64,000 nt of DNA, from NCBI GenBank assembly GCA_037693485.1, contig CM075351.1:104876001-104940000 (forward strand), in the 5' to 3' direction. The position numbers and the translations under genes are program-made. The DNA comes from Kitagawia praeruptora (Eukaryota; Streptophyta; Magnoliopsida; Apiales; Apiaceae). Shown here one piece after another: positions 29,085-40,600 of the stretch (the stretch's first letter is position 1; every line of letters starts with the position of its first letter). A model generated the notes under the pieces. That model saw nothing but the letters and a program-made list of their open reading frames with translations. It was not told the origin of the DNA and made no database searches.

Positions 29085-29780
29085 TAGACTAAAATGCATT
29101 TTGCATCCTTTGGATTAACGTTATTGTACTTAAGATTCGTTCATTTTACTTTATGCACTTTGCATCCCATAATTATGAGTTCTCTCGCAATTTTCATCCC
29201 TTTAATGATTTTTCGTTAAATTTGACTTTTATAGTTAGTCAAAATGAGGGCATTTTAGTCATTCATTATTATATTAAACAAAAATATTAATAGAGAAAAT
29301 AACTTTAAAAATTAGAAAAAATGAAAAAAATACGAAGCATAATTTATAAAAATCTTAAATTTGTAATATATCTTATGATGAATACTTTAATAATCATAAT
29401 AATAATATTTTGTATTTCAAATAATAATTCACGAAAATTTAGTAATACATATTTTATTTTTATTTTTGAAAAATCTAAATATTATAAAGTATATTTTGAA
29501 AAATTAGTAAATTACATACATAATTTTGATAAATATAAAATAATTATAATAATAATAATAATAATAATAATTCAGATTGTTCATCTTTTAAAATCATTAT
29601 TAATTATGATGACCAATATACCCTCAATTTGACTAACGGTAACAATTAAATGTAACTGGAAAATGTTCAGGGGAAGAAAATTGTATCAGAATTTAAAGTA
29701 CGGGAATGCAAACGGATAAATGTAAAAGAATTTAACCTAAAATGCAATAAATAAAAACCAAAGGAATGCAATATTTAATT
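29085..29780. mobile_element. Long-TIR MITE (Mutator-like?)
   Basis: The two ends are imperfect inverted repeats of about 160-170 bp (29101-29265 against 29606-29772). Matching cues are TTGCATCCTTTGG with CCAAAGGAATGCAA, and GTTAGTCAAAATGAGGGCA with TATACCCTCAATTTGACTAAC. The middle is AT-rich with an (ATA)n run at 29538-29571, and there is no transposase. Long TIRs suggest a Mutator-type non-autonomous element. I could not identify the target duplication. Confidence 0.55.
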
Positions 29781-30011
29781 AAGTCAATATTTTACTCTCA
29801 TCTTATCAATTAAAGGTTAGGAATTGTACTCTGTTATATATGCGTGTACGCATCGGAGTCATGGCATCTTATTTCCTAGTCGTAATGCAATAGAAAATAT
29901 TCCGTTAAATACTTAACCCTGTCTCTCGCTCAAATTTTAATTCTTTATATCTAGCATCTATTCTCTTAATTACTAGCTTATTGTACTAAAGACCAAACCC
30001 ACAACGCTCTC
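29781..30011 (+). promoter_or_regulatory. Promoter and leader of NHL copy B (cut off by Ty3)
   Basis: The stretch up to 30011 (ACTAGCTTATTGTACTAAAGACCAAACCCACAACGCTCTC) resembles the leader of NHL copy C at 57720-57780 (ACCAGTTTATT...AAGACTAATACACAACACTTT). The second Ty3 element is inserted here, so the promoter of copy B now lies 16.4 kb from its coding region. Confidence 0.55.
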
Positions 30012-30769
30012 TGTTATAGGGAGATTTTGGTAAAACAATGTTTATGGAGGTTGTTGAATTTACAGAGCAAAATACAGATATTTTGCTATAAGAAGAATAA
30101 GGATTAGGGTTTATGGGTGTATAGGTGTGGCTGAACTTGATAGGTGTTTTCAGGGGTGAACTGTTTCTCATCCGTATCAAGGTGCCTACGTACCCTATTT
30201 ATAGGGATCAAGCTGTACGTAGTTCTTGGAGAACAAGATACCTAGACGGGCTAGGGTTTTAGGAGATAAGTCATGGCCCAAGCCCACTTGTTTAGGGCTG
30301 ATGTGGCAATGAGTCATCAATTCTATCCATAATCCATGGCCCAGAGATGGAAATCAACGGTCTCGCATGGTCCAGAATCGAGGCCTCTCAAGCGAGGTTA
30401 ATAAAGAAGTAATGAGGGCTCGTCATACGACCTCGAGGGATCGAGCCATGCGAAGCGGACCCAAGTATGCATAGATACCCATATGACCTCGAGGGATCTA
30501 GCTATGAGCCTTCCAGTGAAGAGTGAGATAGCGATCTCATTTAGCCTGTAGATATGATGATAGTGAAAAACGATCCCTTAGAGGGAAATGAGAACGAAGC
30601 GATCCCTTAGATAGGATCGAGAGCGAGGTGGCCCTGTAGTTGTGCCGGGCTGATTCCAGTAGTGGGCTTTAGTGACCCAGTTGTTATCTTCGAGGCCCAT
30701 TGCAGATAATGAACCACTAATTTAGCTAATCAAATCACAATAATTATTATGCCAGATTCGGGCATAACA
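30012..30769 (-). repeat. 3' LTR of second Ty3 element
   Basis: 758 bp, TGTTATAGGGAG to GGGCATAACA, matching 45616-46372 with roughly 30 differences. It is followed by ACTACCCCCCGAG, the complement of the polypurine tract. Confidence 0.95.
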
Positions 30770-31019
30770 ACTACCCCCCGAGTCCATGTTGTCTTTGAAA
30801 ATGCGATGTGGACTCAAAGATCAGATGTGTGGAACCGCGAAGCGAAGCCGTGATTTTGTTATAGATATGACTGTTGGAAATGTCGCGACCCCCAAAGAAT
30901 TTGAAGGGGTTTGACAGTTGTCCTGTCTCGAGATGTGTGTTGAACGGTTGAGATCTTGACACGTGTCCCATGACCTTCTCTCTCCTAATGGCTATATATA
31001 CCCCTGTCACAATCATTTC

Positions 31020-31150
31020 CTTTTTCTTTCTTACAAACACATTGTCGAAGTGCTGTCAGTTTGCTCCCGGATCAAACGCAAGAAATTTTCAAGTTCAATT
31101 ACAAGCGACCCCGATTTTTCTTAGATTTCTTCAACATTCTTCAATAACAA
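31020..31150 (+). promoter_or_regulatory. Probable 5' leader exon of the antisense gene in the second Ty3
   Basis: A TATATATA box-like stretch near 30995 precedes a pyrimidine-rich leader. AACAAGTAAGCC near 31146-31157 looks like a donor site, and the ATG at 31482 directly follows CATTCTTTTCAG, a good acceptor. The antisense gene may therefore have a 5'-UTR intron of about 330 bp. Inference from splice signals only. Confidence 0.4.
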
Positions 31151-31481
31151 GTAAGCCTTCATTCCTTCTTGATATTTAAATTGTTGTTCTTCATTATATA
31201 TGCATGATTAGATGATTAAATTTGTATGCGATGCGATCCCATTTGACTGTGACCCCACACAACTAATTTTACTTTGCGATCCCCTCCTCGCTTAGGAAGA
31301 ATACCGATCCCCTGTTATTAAAGCATAGCATGTTCATTTCTTGCTTAGGTTAGCAACCCCATTTAGAGCTTGTGAGCGATGTGAGAACACGTAGAATCTT
31401 CCTGTCTTATTATTCTTTTCTCCCTTTATTCCCTTTTGATTTCTGTAAGGGCACACACTTAATTCTTCACATTCTTTTCAG

Positions 31482-34071
31482 ATGTCGAACGACGATAGCT
31501 CGAGGACGCCATCTCCACTTCCAAGCGTGCACATTAGCGAGGCGGCAGCCGCTAACATTGCGAGGGCTACGAGCACGAGTGAGAGCTCATTTAAGTTATA
31601 CTTCGATCCCTTGTGGTCGAATGAAGAATATACTAGAGAGGTACCCTTGATTTCATGGCGAACAAAACATGCTTCGAGCTCGCGAGACCGATCTTTAGAA
31701 GTTCTCCAAGCCCAAAATGAGCCTCAGGTTGAAATGACAGATGCTGAACGAGAAATAGAAGCATTGAAGAGAAAAGGAGAGGAATTCAGCTCACAAGCAG
31801 CACAGATTCTTGTGAGAATGCCTCCTACACAAGCTATCTCGCCCATCCTTTTAAGTGACTCCCCAGTAGACTCATTAGGAGATGCCTACTATGACATCGA
31901 AGGTGGTGCAGACAATGAGGCAAACTCCGATGATGATGATTATGATGAGCCATCTTCAGATGACGGCGGTCTTGACGAGGTGTCAAGAATTGTAAATTTT
32001 AAAGATTATGATTATGTTCCTGAGGCGTCGCCGGAACCATATGTGCCGACCCCTCAACCAGAACTAGAGGGGGTCATATATGTTAATGGGCCTCGCCCTG
32101 AAGAAATTGAGCCTGGTTCAAAGGTGAAGCCGGGCGAACCACGTATCCTCGTATGCCGAGACATGTCTTCAACCTTGATAGAGAAGACAATCAGAGAGGG
32201 GGTCGAGAGATTCCGACCTGAAGGTAAGATTATCCTCCATAAGAGAAGATTGCGATGCTATCGCTTTAACAACGAAGAGAATGGTGGCAGGGTTCCACGA
32301 ATGGTATTAACGGTCCCCTGAATGAAGATTGGTGTTTCTTCGCCTCTTCATCCATTTATCAGGGATGTATGCGAAACTTACCACCTCGCTGCCATCCAGA
32401 TTAGTACCAATGGATATAGGTCCATGATTGCACTTTACATTCTGTATCATAAACTCCAATACCCTCCCATGGATGCGAAGACAATGGGTTAATTTCTTCA
32501 GCTCAAGCGATGTGGAGCCAAAGACTTTGGCTACGTTTATTTTTCTATATGGCCAGAGTTCAACAAGAAAAGTCTTCTGCCTAACGCCGGCTCGTGGAAG
32601 GAACTGTTTTTGTACATACACGAGGTTCCCAGAGTCAAGACAAGCTTCAACTATCTCCCTGGTAAGTTATTTGTCCAGATCGTAAACTTTCATCCTCTCA
32701 AATTATTCAAAATTAACAACCCTCTTGGCATCGCAGTTGGTCCAGTTCGCACCGTTCTAAAAGGTGACAAAAAAAAACGAGCAGACGAGGTGCTGACGAA
32801 ATCAACCAAGGAAGAGAGAAATATCAGGACCCTTCTTTCTTTGGAAAACCTGATTGAATGTGGATTCCTCAAGGAGGGAGTAGGGTCCACCCCTGAAGCG
32901 GGGCCGTCGACCGCGAGGCGGTCCTCGCGAAAAAGAAAATTTCAAGAAGAGACCTCGTCTTCCCATATAAAAATAACAGAAGAGGGTAGACCTTTAATAG
33001 CAATAGGACTTTTAAATTTATATAAATGCATGTTGCTTGTCTTCGCACATACTTTATTGCATCTTGTAGAACTGCTAGATTCCTTTTTAACTTTTCTCTC
33101 TTTTTTTTTACAGGCATGGCGAACCGAACTGGTCAAATTCCTCCCTTTCTCCAGCCAGGTGCCAAGAAGAATCCTGCCTCGAGAGCAGCCTCGGTACCAA
33201 AAGCTCCCACCCCCTCAAAAACAACAGTTCCTCAACAAAAAGTAATCAACGATCCACCTCCTCAAACCAGCCTCGCTGGAAATCAGGCCTTAGACCTTAC
33301 TGAGCAGAATCCTCTTAAGCGAGCTAGGAAGGATGGGCAAACAGACGGGCTTTCCCAATTACCCTCTGGGGTCGTTGCTGCTACCCCCTCTTAGCACCTG
33401 TTTGTTGCGTTGGGAGAGAAGTATACGAAAGAGGCTGAGACTTCCAACTGGTGGAAGGCGACCCCAGAGGAGAATGCCAATGCCTTGACCAGATGCCTAG
33501 CTGAAGCCTTCATTCGCCAGGCTGCGCATACTAAAAACTTCTTCCAATTGGACAAAAGGGCCAAAGTTTTGGAATTTCAAAAGGAAGAGGACAAGCGATC
33601 CTTGAAGGAGACCTATAAGAAGAAACTCTCTTATGACACCTCGGCGATTCGGACAGATCTGAAAGCGGCTCGCAGGGAGAGGAACGAATTTGAGAAATCT
33701 TTAAGGAATTGCAGAAATCCAGCGAGGAGGCTGCAAAAAAGAAAGATGAGGAGATCACAAAGCTTAAAGACGATCTGGTTGCTGCACAGGCTTCACTGGC
33801 TACTGCTGAAGAGACATTTCTAGACAAAGGTCAAGTCACCTTCATGAAGGGATTCATTCGAACGATCCCTGACTTTGACTGGGATCAACTTGGACCAGGT
33901 AATGCTGACTATGCTGAGCTTCTCAAGCAAGAGATCGTAGAGGAGGACGCCGCTGAAGAAGCGAAGCTAGCAGAGGAGGCCAGGTTGGTAGAGGAGGCCA
34001 GGATCACTGAAGAGGCGAGGCTAGCTAGTGAGGCTGCTGCAAAGGCTAACCAAGACAAAAGTGCTCCATGA
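31482..34071 (+). pseudogene. Antisense gene of second Ty3 element (decayed)
   Basis: Equivalent in place and orientation to the three-exon gene of the outer Ty3. It starts at ATG 31482 with an S/P/E-rich acidic region (SDDDDYDEPSSDDG). Next comes a globular region of the Transposase_28 kind (SPLHPFIRDVCETYHLAAIQ, GYRSMIALYILYHKLQYPP, DFGYVYFSIWPEFNKKSL). Candidate introns are 32662-32736 and 32986-33114. The downstream part is a coiled coil (FEKSLK..., KKKDEEITKLKDDLVAAQ) with a tail of EEAR repeats. In-frame stops occur near 32319 (TGA), 32488 (TAA) and 33392 (TAG), with a frameshift near 33700. It ends with TGA at 34069-34071. Confidence 0.7.
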
Positions 34072-34860
34072 ATCCTGTGTAATTATAAAAATCTTTGAAT
34101 TTGGGATGCGGGCTCCCTTTTAATGCCTCGCAAGATGTAACCATATATTTTTTGATTAACTCTGGTAACTGCAAGTCTCTTGGGATCGTATGGTGACCCA
34201 TGTTAACTTTAATTCGTCCAATGTTTCGCCTATAATTTTGTTTCATCTGTTTCTTGATTGTCTTTTTTAATTCCTCCATGTAGATTATCTTCATGGCTTG
34301 GCATCATAACATACTGCATAAGTAATTGGCTCATAGATTGTTAAGATATAAGTTGTGCTTGCAGATGCGAAGCGCCTTGAGTGAATATGTTCTTTTGCTT
34401 AGATTCCTTTGATTATTGTAAGTAGTTTACAATGCGATCCATTCCCATGAAATCACTAGATGCGAATTACTGTGAGTCTTGTTTTGCTTTTCTTAGATGT
34501 AGATTGTTGTCTGAAAGGGAGTAGCCTCACATTGTTGTGCTGAGCTAGACCTTTAAAATGTAAAATTCTAACAAACAAACAAGTGAAGTTTGAATGCAAA
34601 AATTTAAATAAATAATAGTGAATGCAAACGAACTCATGTATTGATAAAGTAGGGACGAGGCCCTAAAGTTGATAAATAGAAGTGTCTTCATATGATACAA
34701 GGTAGGGACGAGGCCCTAAAGTTGATAAGTAGGGATGAGGCCCTAAAGTCATTACATCATAAAGGGGAGGTGTTTATATGATCACTACCCCCCAGTACTT
34801 TGTATGAATTTATTCATGCTAAGTAGTAGTAATAGATAGAGACTACCAGAAGCGAAGCCT
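34072..34860. other. Ty3 3' untranslated spacer
   Basis: Non-coding region between the antisense gene and integrase. It contains three direct copies of GTAGGGAYGAGGCCCTAAAGT (about 34652, 34702 and 34728), the last two adjacent (26-bp period). Confidence 0.6.
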
Positions 34861-36574
34861 TTACTGATAGTACTTTCTCAAGTGTTCCGCGTTCCAGGCT
34901 CGCGAAATAACTTTGTCCTCCATATCAGTGAGATAGTAGGTTCCTTCTGACAGAGTTGCATAGATCTTGTTGGGTCCTTCCCAATTAGCACCGAAAACTC
35001 CATGACCCGGGACCCTAGTGTTAGGCATGACCCTTCTGAGTACTAGGTCACCTGTACGTAGGGGTCGCACCTTGACTTTTCCATTATAGTACCTTGCTGT
35101 CCTTTGCTGGTAAGCTGCGAGGCGTAACTGAGCCTCGCTTCTTGTTTCTTCAATCATGTCCAAATAGAGCCTATGATTGACTTCATTAGACTTAGGGTCA
35201 TAGTGTTCCCTTCTGAACGATCCCGTACCAACCTCAACTGGGACCATGGCCTCGCATCCATAGGTCAAAGAAAATGGGGTCTCTCCAGTAGTGGTCCTTG
35301 GGGTCGTGTTGTATGACCACAGGACCCTTGGTAACTCTTCAGGCCAATTACCCTTGCTCTCTTCTAGCTTCGCCTTTAAAGTGTACTTGATTATTTTATT
35401 GATAGCCTCAGTTTGGCCATTTGTTTGAGGATGGCTAACAGCTCCCCAATTAGATCAATACCCCACATAGCTAAGGGCCATGGGCTCGTTAGCGAAGTGA
35501 GCTGAGAGACCGATGCGTTGCTGAAGTTAGCGATCATCTGACAGGCATCGCATTTCCTTGAGAACTCAAATGCATCCTTTTTTAGTGTGGGCCAAAAAAT
35601 CCCTGACGAAGATTTTTCTGAGCCAGCGAAGTACCCCCCGAGTGATTTCCACATATACCTTCATGGACCTCTCTCAAGATATAGTTACATTCATCACCAT
35701 CTATGCATCGCAAAAGTGGGGTGTTGAATCCTCTTCGATACAGGATCTCATCATAAATAACATAACGAGCAGCATGATATTTGACTTTTCTCGCTTCCTT
35801 TTTATCTTGAGGTAATACCCCATTCTTCACATACTCCCATATAGGGGTCATCCATGTTGGTTCTGAGCTCGCAACTTCCATGACAAACTCTTCAGGGACA
35901 CTAGGCTTGGTCTGAATTTCCAATGGTATAACCCCAAGTAGAGTGGCTTCGCGACGCGAGCCCAATTTTGCTAGGGCATCAGAACCTTGACTTTTTGCCC
36001 TCCTGATAAATTCCACCTTGACCTGTTTGAATGATTTCATCAATCCCTGCACACATCGTAGATAGAGTTCGATTTGGGGCCCCCTGGCTTGCCATCCGCA
36101 TCAAATGTGGCCTGTGACCAGGATAGAATCACTGTATGCATTAAGATTTTCAACTTTCATTTCAATTGCAAGTTTGAGGCCAATGATCAGGGCCTCGTAT
36201 TCGGCTGCATTATTAGATGCTTCAAAAGTTCGACCCCTGCTCCAGCTCCTTCCTTATTAGAGGCACCATCCACATAAAGCTCCCACCACGAGGCCGAATT
36301 CTCAGTTTTGACCTCGCTATTGACCTTCTCAGGGATCGTTACGAGAGCCCAAGAGCCTTGTTCAATATAGGGAGCAAACTCAAGTATGAAATCTGCTAGG
36401 GCCTGTCCCTTTATAGGCCCTCGTGGCTTGTATTCGATGTCAAACTGACTCAGTTCTACAGTCCATTTCAGGAGTCTTCCTGATGTTTCAGGTTTATGCA
36501 TTACTTGTCTTAGTGGATAAGATGTGCGAATCTCAATTCTGTGAGCTTGGAAATATGGCCTTAATTTCTTATTA
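34861..36574 (-). pseudogene. Second Ty3: RNase H end and integrase, with core deletion
   Basis: Minus-strand pieces in several frames: RNase H (LRPYFQAHRIEIRT, WWELYVDGASNKEGAGAGV, LAKLGSRREA), then the integrase zinc domain (HEGICGNHSGG, RKCDACQM), GIDLIGE, and the integrase C-terminal region (GETPFSLTYGCEAMVPVE, WNAEHLRKYYQ). After GIDLIGE the sequence jumps straight to SHPQTNGQTEAINK in another frame. Roughly 90 codons holding the second catalytic aspartate are therefore deleted. It is not functional. Confidence 0.85.
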
Positions 36575-36917
36575 GATTAGTATTAGATTAAAAATAAATT
36601 TTTAATTAGTATTAGATTATAGACCAGCACCCCGTAAAAAATAAAAAATAAAGTTTATATAGAAAAAAATTTATTAAGAATACAAAAATCTCATCCAAAT
36701 TCATAGAATAAGAGATTCACCACTTTATAAAGGTAGTTCTTTGATTATTTTTTCTTATTCTTATTGATATAAGTCAAGATAAAGCAATAATTTCGAACTA
36801 TTAAAAAAAAATCCCGCTTCGCGCGGGATCCGATGTACAAAATTTTTTCTCGCGCTTCGCGCGAGAGCCAATACATTTTTGAGCCCCCGCTAAAAATTGA
36901 TCCTGGTTCCGCCACTG
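36575..36917. mobile_element. hAT-like non-autonomous insert with paired TTCG hairpins
   Basis: This splits the RNase H codons ...ALVLASRK | KLRPYFQ. Its right end reads ATCCTGGTTCCGCCACTG, i.e. CAGTGGCGGAACCAGGAT inverted, a common hAT-like plant terminus. The left end lacks a matching repeat and starts with two copies of TTAGTATTAGATTA, so it seems truncated. Inside are two GC-rich hairpins with TTC(GC) loops: 36811-36829 (ATCCCGC/GCGGGAT) and 36848-36866 (TCTCGCGC/GCGCGAGA). Confidence 0.6.
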
Positions 36918-36950
36918 TTTCCGCGAGGCCAACACCAGTGCATAGGCAAC
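36918..36950 (-). pseudogene. Short RNase H piece of second Ty3 between two insertions
   Basis: The minus strand reads V-A-Y-A-L-V-L-A-S-R-K, the RNase H segment that normally sits between the YTNI at 41279-41300 and the KLRPYFQ at 36550-36574. It proves that two separate insertions hit this domain. Confidence 0.7.
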
Positions 36951-37485
36951 AGACGTATAAAATCCAAGAACAGAAGTATATAATAATGCATGATATGTCT
37001 GTTCTTCTACAACAGATGCAAAAAGTCTTTTTTTAATTATTTATTTTGTCTTTTCAACTGTACCTATCCATACCAATAATTTGAATGTATTATCCTATAT
37101 TTTCAATTAGCACCTGTCAATACCAATAATTTGCATACATACATTCTGCTCGACCAAATTCAAATCCAGTACTATATACATCTCAATCCCAAAAATATTA
37201 TACTTACTAATTTGACAGAATGAAGATAGTACTTGATTAACAAAAACCGACAATAATCATATTAATTTTCAACTTGTTCCACCAAAGTACAATGTTTCAC
37301 GACAATTAAAAAACCTTAACTTCAAATATTTTCACAAACTAAATTAACAACTCCATCATACCTACCAATCCTATAAATATTCATTCGTAAAATAATCAGC
37401 CGAAATGTCTCGAATTTCATCAATTTCTTGTCGAGTGTAGGATGTCACCGTTCCAATGCCTTACAATAATATTTACATGCCGAGA

Positions 37486-37730
37486 TTAATTTGTAGTCAA
37501 CATATTTCCTATCATATACTTAAAAAAAGACATTTGATATGGTTTTTCACGTACCTTAGTCCAATTTGCCTCGCCATAGCTTTTAACGCTTTTCTTCACT
37601 TGAATCCATAGCTTCTGCATACTCTCTTTCAAAATCATCAGCTCTCTCCCTCTTTCAGATTGCAATAATGCCTGTAAAAATGAAGGTGTGATGAATTGCA
37701 ATAATGTTTGTGTACAAGGATTGCAGATTT
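37486..37730 (-). pseudogene. Unidentified exon-like piece in CACTA-like element
   Basis: The minus strand encodes LLQSERGRELMILKESMQKL and WIQVKKSVKSYGEANWTK, a helical charged segment. An intron-like border lies near 37670. I do not recognise the source gene; it may be another part of the captured MutS2-like gene or a second captured gene. Confidence 0.35.
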
Positions 37731-37960
37731 CATATGATACCAACTTGACAAGATATAAGGATTCTTCAGGACACTCGTGATGTTGCACTAGATAGTAAAT
37801 TAACGACAAAGTACAGTAAATGGAAAAGTTGTAAGACACTATTCCACAATAATATTTCAGTTGCAAGATCTTCTACCTCCTCCCGAATCTTCATAGCAAT
37901 TAAAATAACAATTAGATAAAAAAAGTAACGTGACAAGTACCAACAGTCTTTATACATACT

Positions 37961-37984
37961 ACACACACACACACACACACACAC
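37961..37984. repeat. (AC)12 microsatellite
   Basis: Perfect AC dinucleotide run of 24 bases inside the CACTA-like element. Confidence 0.95.
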
Positions 37985-39263
37985 ATATTCTTACCGAATA
38001 CTTACGGATTTATTGATTTCGTTATACAAGAAATCGAGAAGAGGGCCTTCCTCAACTGCTTTTTTATTGCAACTTCATATTCTGATGTGATTACCATAAA
38101 ACCTACATCTTTACTATACCCAGGGATATTTATGTTGCTTGTAGAACTCTATGCTAAATCTTAATACAAAGTTTAATAACTTTTAGTTAATCAAGTTGCA
38201 AAATTATGAATATTACATGCGAACATTCGGAATTTCAGCATCTTAAAATTCTATTCTCCCGATCACTTTTATTATTTTTAATTATCTTAAAACTTTCGTT
38301 ACATAATTATGTATATATTCATATTTTGTACCTCAGCTATGTGCACATCACTATGTCACTTATAATAGTAGTAATATTCCCTAAAAGAATCATGTGTTCA
38401 AATTTTTAAACGGCTCGTCGAATATCGAACGAGTACAAACCAGCATGGGTCCACTTAAGGATGTGGTTGCCATCTGTATACATATAGTGTCTGTACGTAA
38501 GTAGTAGATATTTATGGAAAGAAGGCAGAAGCTGTAAGCATGTACAGTTGATACTCTCTATCTAGTTCACACAATACATTAGCGTACACATGCATTTCAG
38601 TGAAGCATTCCTTTGTTTCATTCACATTTCTTAAATGACCGGACATTTCAAAATAGTTAAACATTAAATTTTAGCAGGCTCTCCTCTCATTTTTCTCTCT
38701 TTTACTTGCTCTTTCAACAACTCATAATATCCCTCTCTTTGTCTTTTCATATTTAAACACCCTGTTTCTCAGATCCTTGCTTGTACACTTTGTGGATGTT
38801 TTGATAACACAGATTTTATTCAATGGCTATCTCTCCTCTTTCTACTCTAGTTGAAACATGTAGCAATCCTTTAATGTTGCACTACTGAACACATTCGAGT
38901 GAATGCATATATTATCATTACATTATCACTTTAAGGATTAAAAATTCATAGAAATACAAAATTGTTGTTGCAAATGTCCGTTGTGCGCTCAAAACATTAT
39001 AATTTACGGACCTCTGAAAGGGTAAAGCAGTGCCTACAACATGTACCACATTTTAACAAAAAAATAATTACAGAAACTCCTCCCAATATCACATCAATAA
39101 CCACAAGGTCTACACTACGGCTACAATCTTATAAATAGTAATAGCTAATAAGAAACTTGTTGGACAACAAATAGAATTAATTAACATGTTAGTTTGTGAG
39201 TGTGCATATTTGTCAAGTAAATTTCACTTGCAGGACATGTTGCAATCATCTTAACGAACATAC

Positions 39264-40210
39264 CTCGTTGTATAGATGCATGATGTCTGTATGAAGAGAT
39301 GCAGCCCTTCCTACCTGAGTTTCCAATTTGCTTCTCTCTTCCATTAGTGATTGATAAAGCAACCCTTTTCGCTTCTGCATCTTATCTGGCATTAACCTCT
39401 GCACCCATGAATGTGCACAGCTGATTATCTCTGCATCAAAGCCAATTGATTCAGCAATGCGCAGAGCATTAGATTCACCTGTGCTTCCCCATATTACACG
39501 ATATGTCGGTTACAGAGTCTCCAACGAAAACTCCATTGCTGCATTCTCAAACCGTGAATCTGTCTCCTTCATAAGCGAAAGATCATCATAATGTGTAGTC
39601 ATTACAACCAAATGAACTCTGTTCTTCAGATATTGCAATATGCTGGTAGAGAGAGCAACACATTCCGAAGGATCAGTGCTACTCCCAATTTCATCAATAA
39701 GAATAACTGATTCTTCAGATGCAACTTCCAATATTTTACAAAGCCATGAAAGGTGACCGCTAAATGTTGAGAGATTTTGTTCCAGGGACTAGAAAGGTAA
39801 GTAAATTTGAATCAGCTTTGGAGTTTGTACCACAACATTAAACAGAGGGTAAAAGGGGAAGGGATACCACACATATATATATATATATATATATAATGAA
39901 TGAAGTGTAGGAATAATGTAACACCTGGTGATCTCCAATATCTGCAAGAATAAAATCAAACCATGGGAGTGATGGATGGTCTTTAGCAGGTAAGTACATG
40001 CCAGCTTTCAGCATAATAGATGCCAGTCCTAAAGTTTTTAATGATGCAGTTTTGCCACCAGTGTTTGGTCTTGAAATTACAATCACCCTTGTGCCACATT
40101 TAATCTTAATGTCAATAGGCATAGGAAAATCAAGATGACTAGAAAACAGTTCAGATTTCAATGTCTCATTCCCAGAACATGAAGAACCAATACAGCTATA
40201 AACAGAATAA
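39264..40210 (-). pseudogene. Captured MutS2-like mismatch-repair ATPase fragment
   Basis: Two exons on the minus strand. The upstream one (about 40210-39925) encodes Walker A of the MutS family (ISRPNTGGKTASLKTLGLAS, with R where G is usual) and LPWFDFILADIGDHQ. It ends at CAG before GTGTTA. The downstream one (39788-39264) starts after CCTTTCTAG and encodes LEQNLSTFSGH, Walker B ILIDEIGSSTDPSECVALST, the MTTHYDDL motif, and WGSTGESNALRIAESIGFDA. A TAA interrupts the frame after SLETL. This matches plant MutS2 (plastid- or mitochondrion-directed MutS homologs), of which only the ATPase part is present. It is a copied gene fragment, not a host gene. Confidence 0.85.
39872..39895. repeat. (AT)n microsatellite
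   Basis: AT dinucleotide run within the intron of the captured MutS2-like fragment. Confidence 0.9.
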
Positions 40211-40439
40211 GAAGGTACTTTCCCATCTTCCAATATGCAATGTTATCAAAAACTTAACTCCGAGATTGAACTTTAAGTATAACCATAAACATATAATATA
40301 CATATATAATGGACTTAATTTCTTCTGTTAAAGTTTGTTCGACAGAACATCGAATGATCCAAATATCACCAGAACTTGAACAACACATAGACAACAAAAG
40401 TGGTCAACAAGAATGTAATTAATGCCTTACTGGATCTTT

Positions 40440-40600
40440 GAGTTAACTCACCGATTCTGACCGAGTTACAGCCGTGTTAGGATTCCAATCGATAAATCGA
40501 AGGTTGACCCTCTGATTCACACCAAGAATCGCCGTTGACATTGCCAAAGCCATCATAAAACCGAACACGCCCTTGATAAAGCTTTGAACTCTGAGACACA
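40440..40600 (-). pseudogene. Second unidentified exon-like piece in CACTA-like element
   Basis: Minus-strand reading frames include LYQGRVRFYDGFGNVNGDSW and, in another frame, GVFGFMMALAMSTAILGVNQ. The base composition is clearly richer in GC than its surroundings. I cannot name the source; it might be a 5' exon of a captured gene. Confidence 0.3.

Noticed and set aside
29321..29632. 103-codon AT-rich frame
   Set aside because: Composed of I, K, N and Y from AT-rich MITE DNA, with an (ATA)n run inside. No coding signal.
39264..40210. A real host MutS2 gene
   Set aside because: Only the ATPase exons are present, with a changed Walker A and a nonsense codon, inside transposon ends that interrupt a Ty3 pol.
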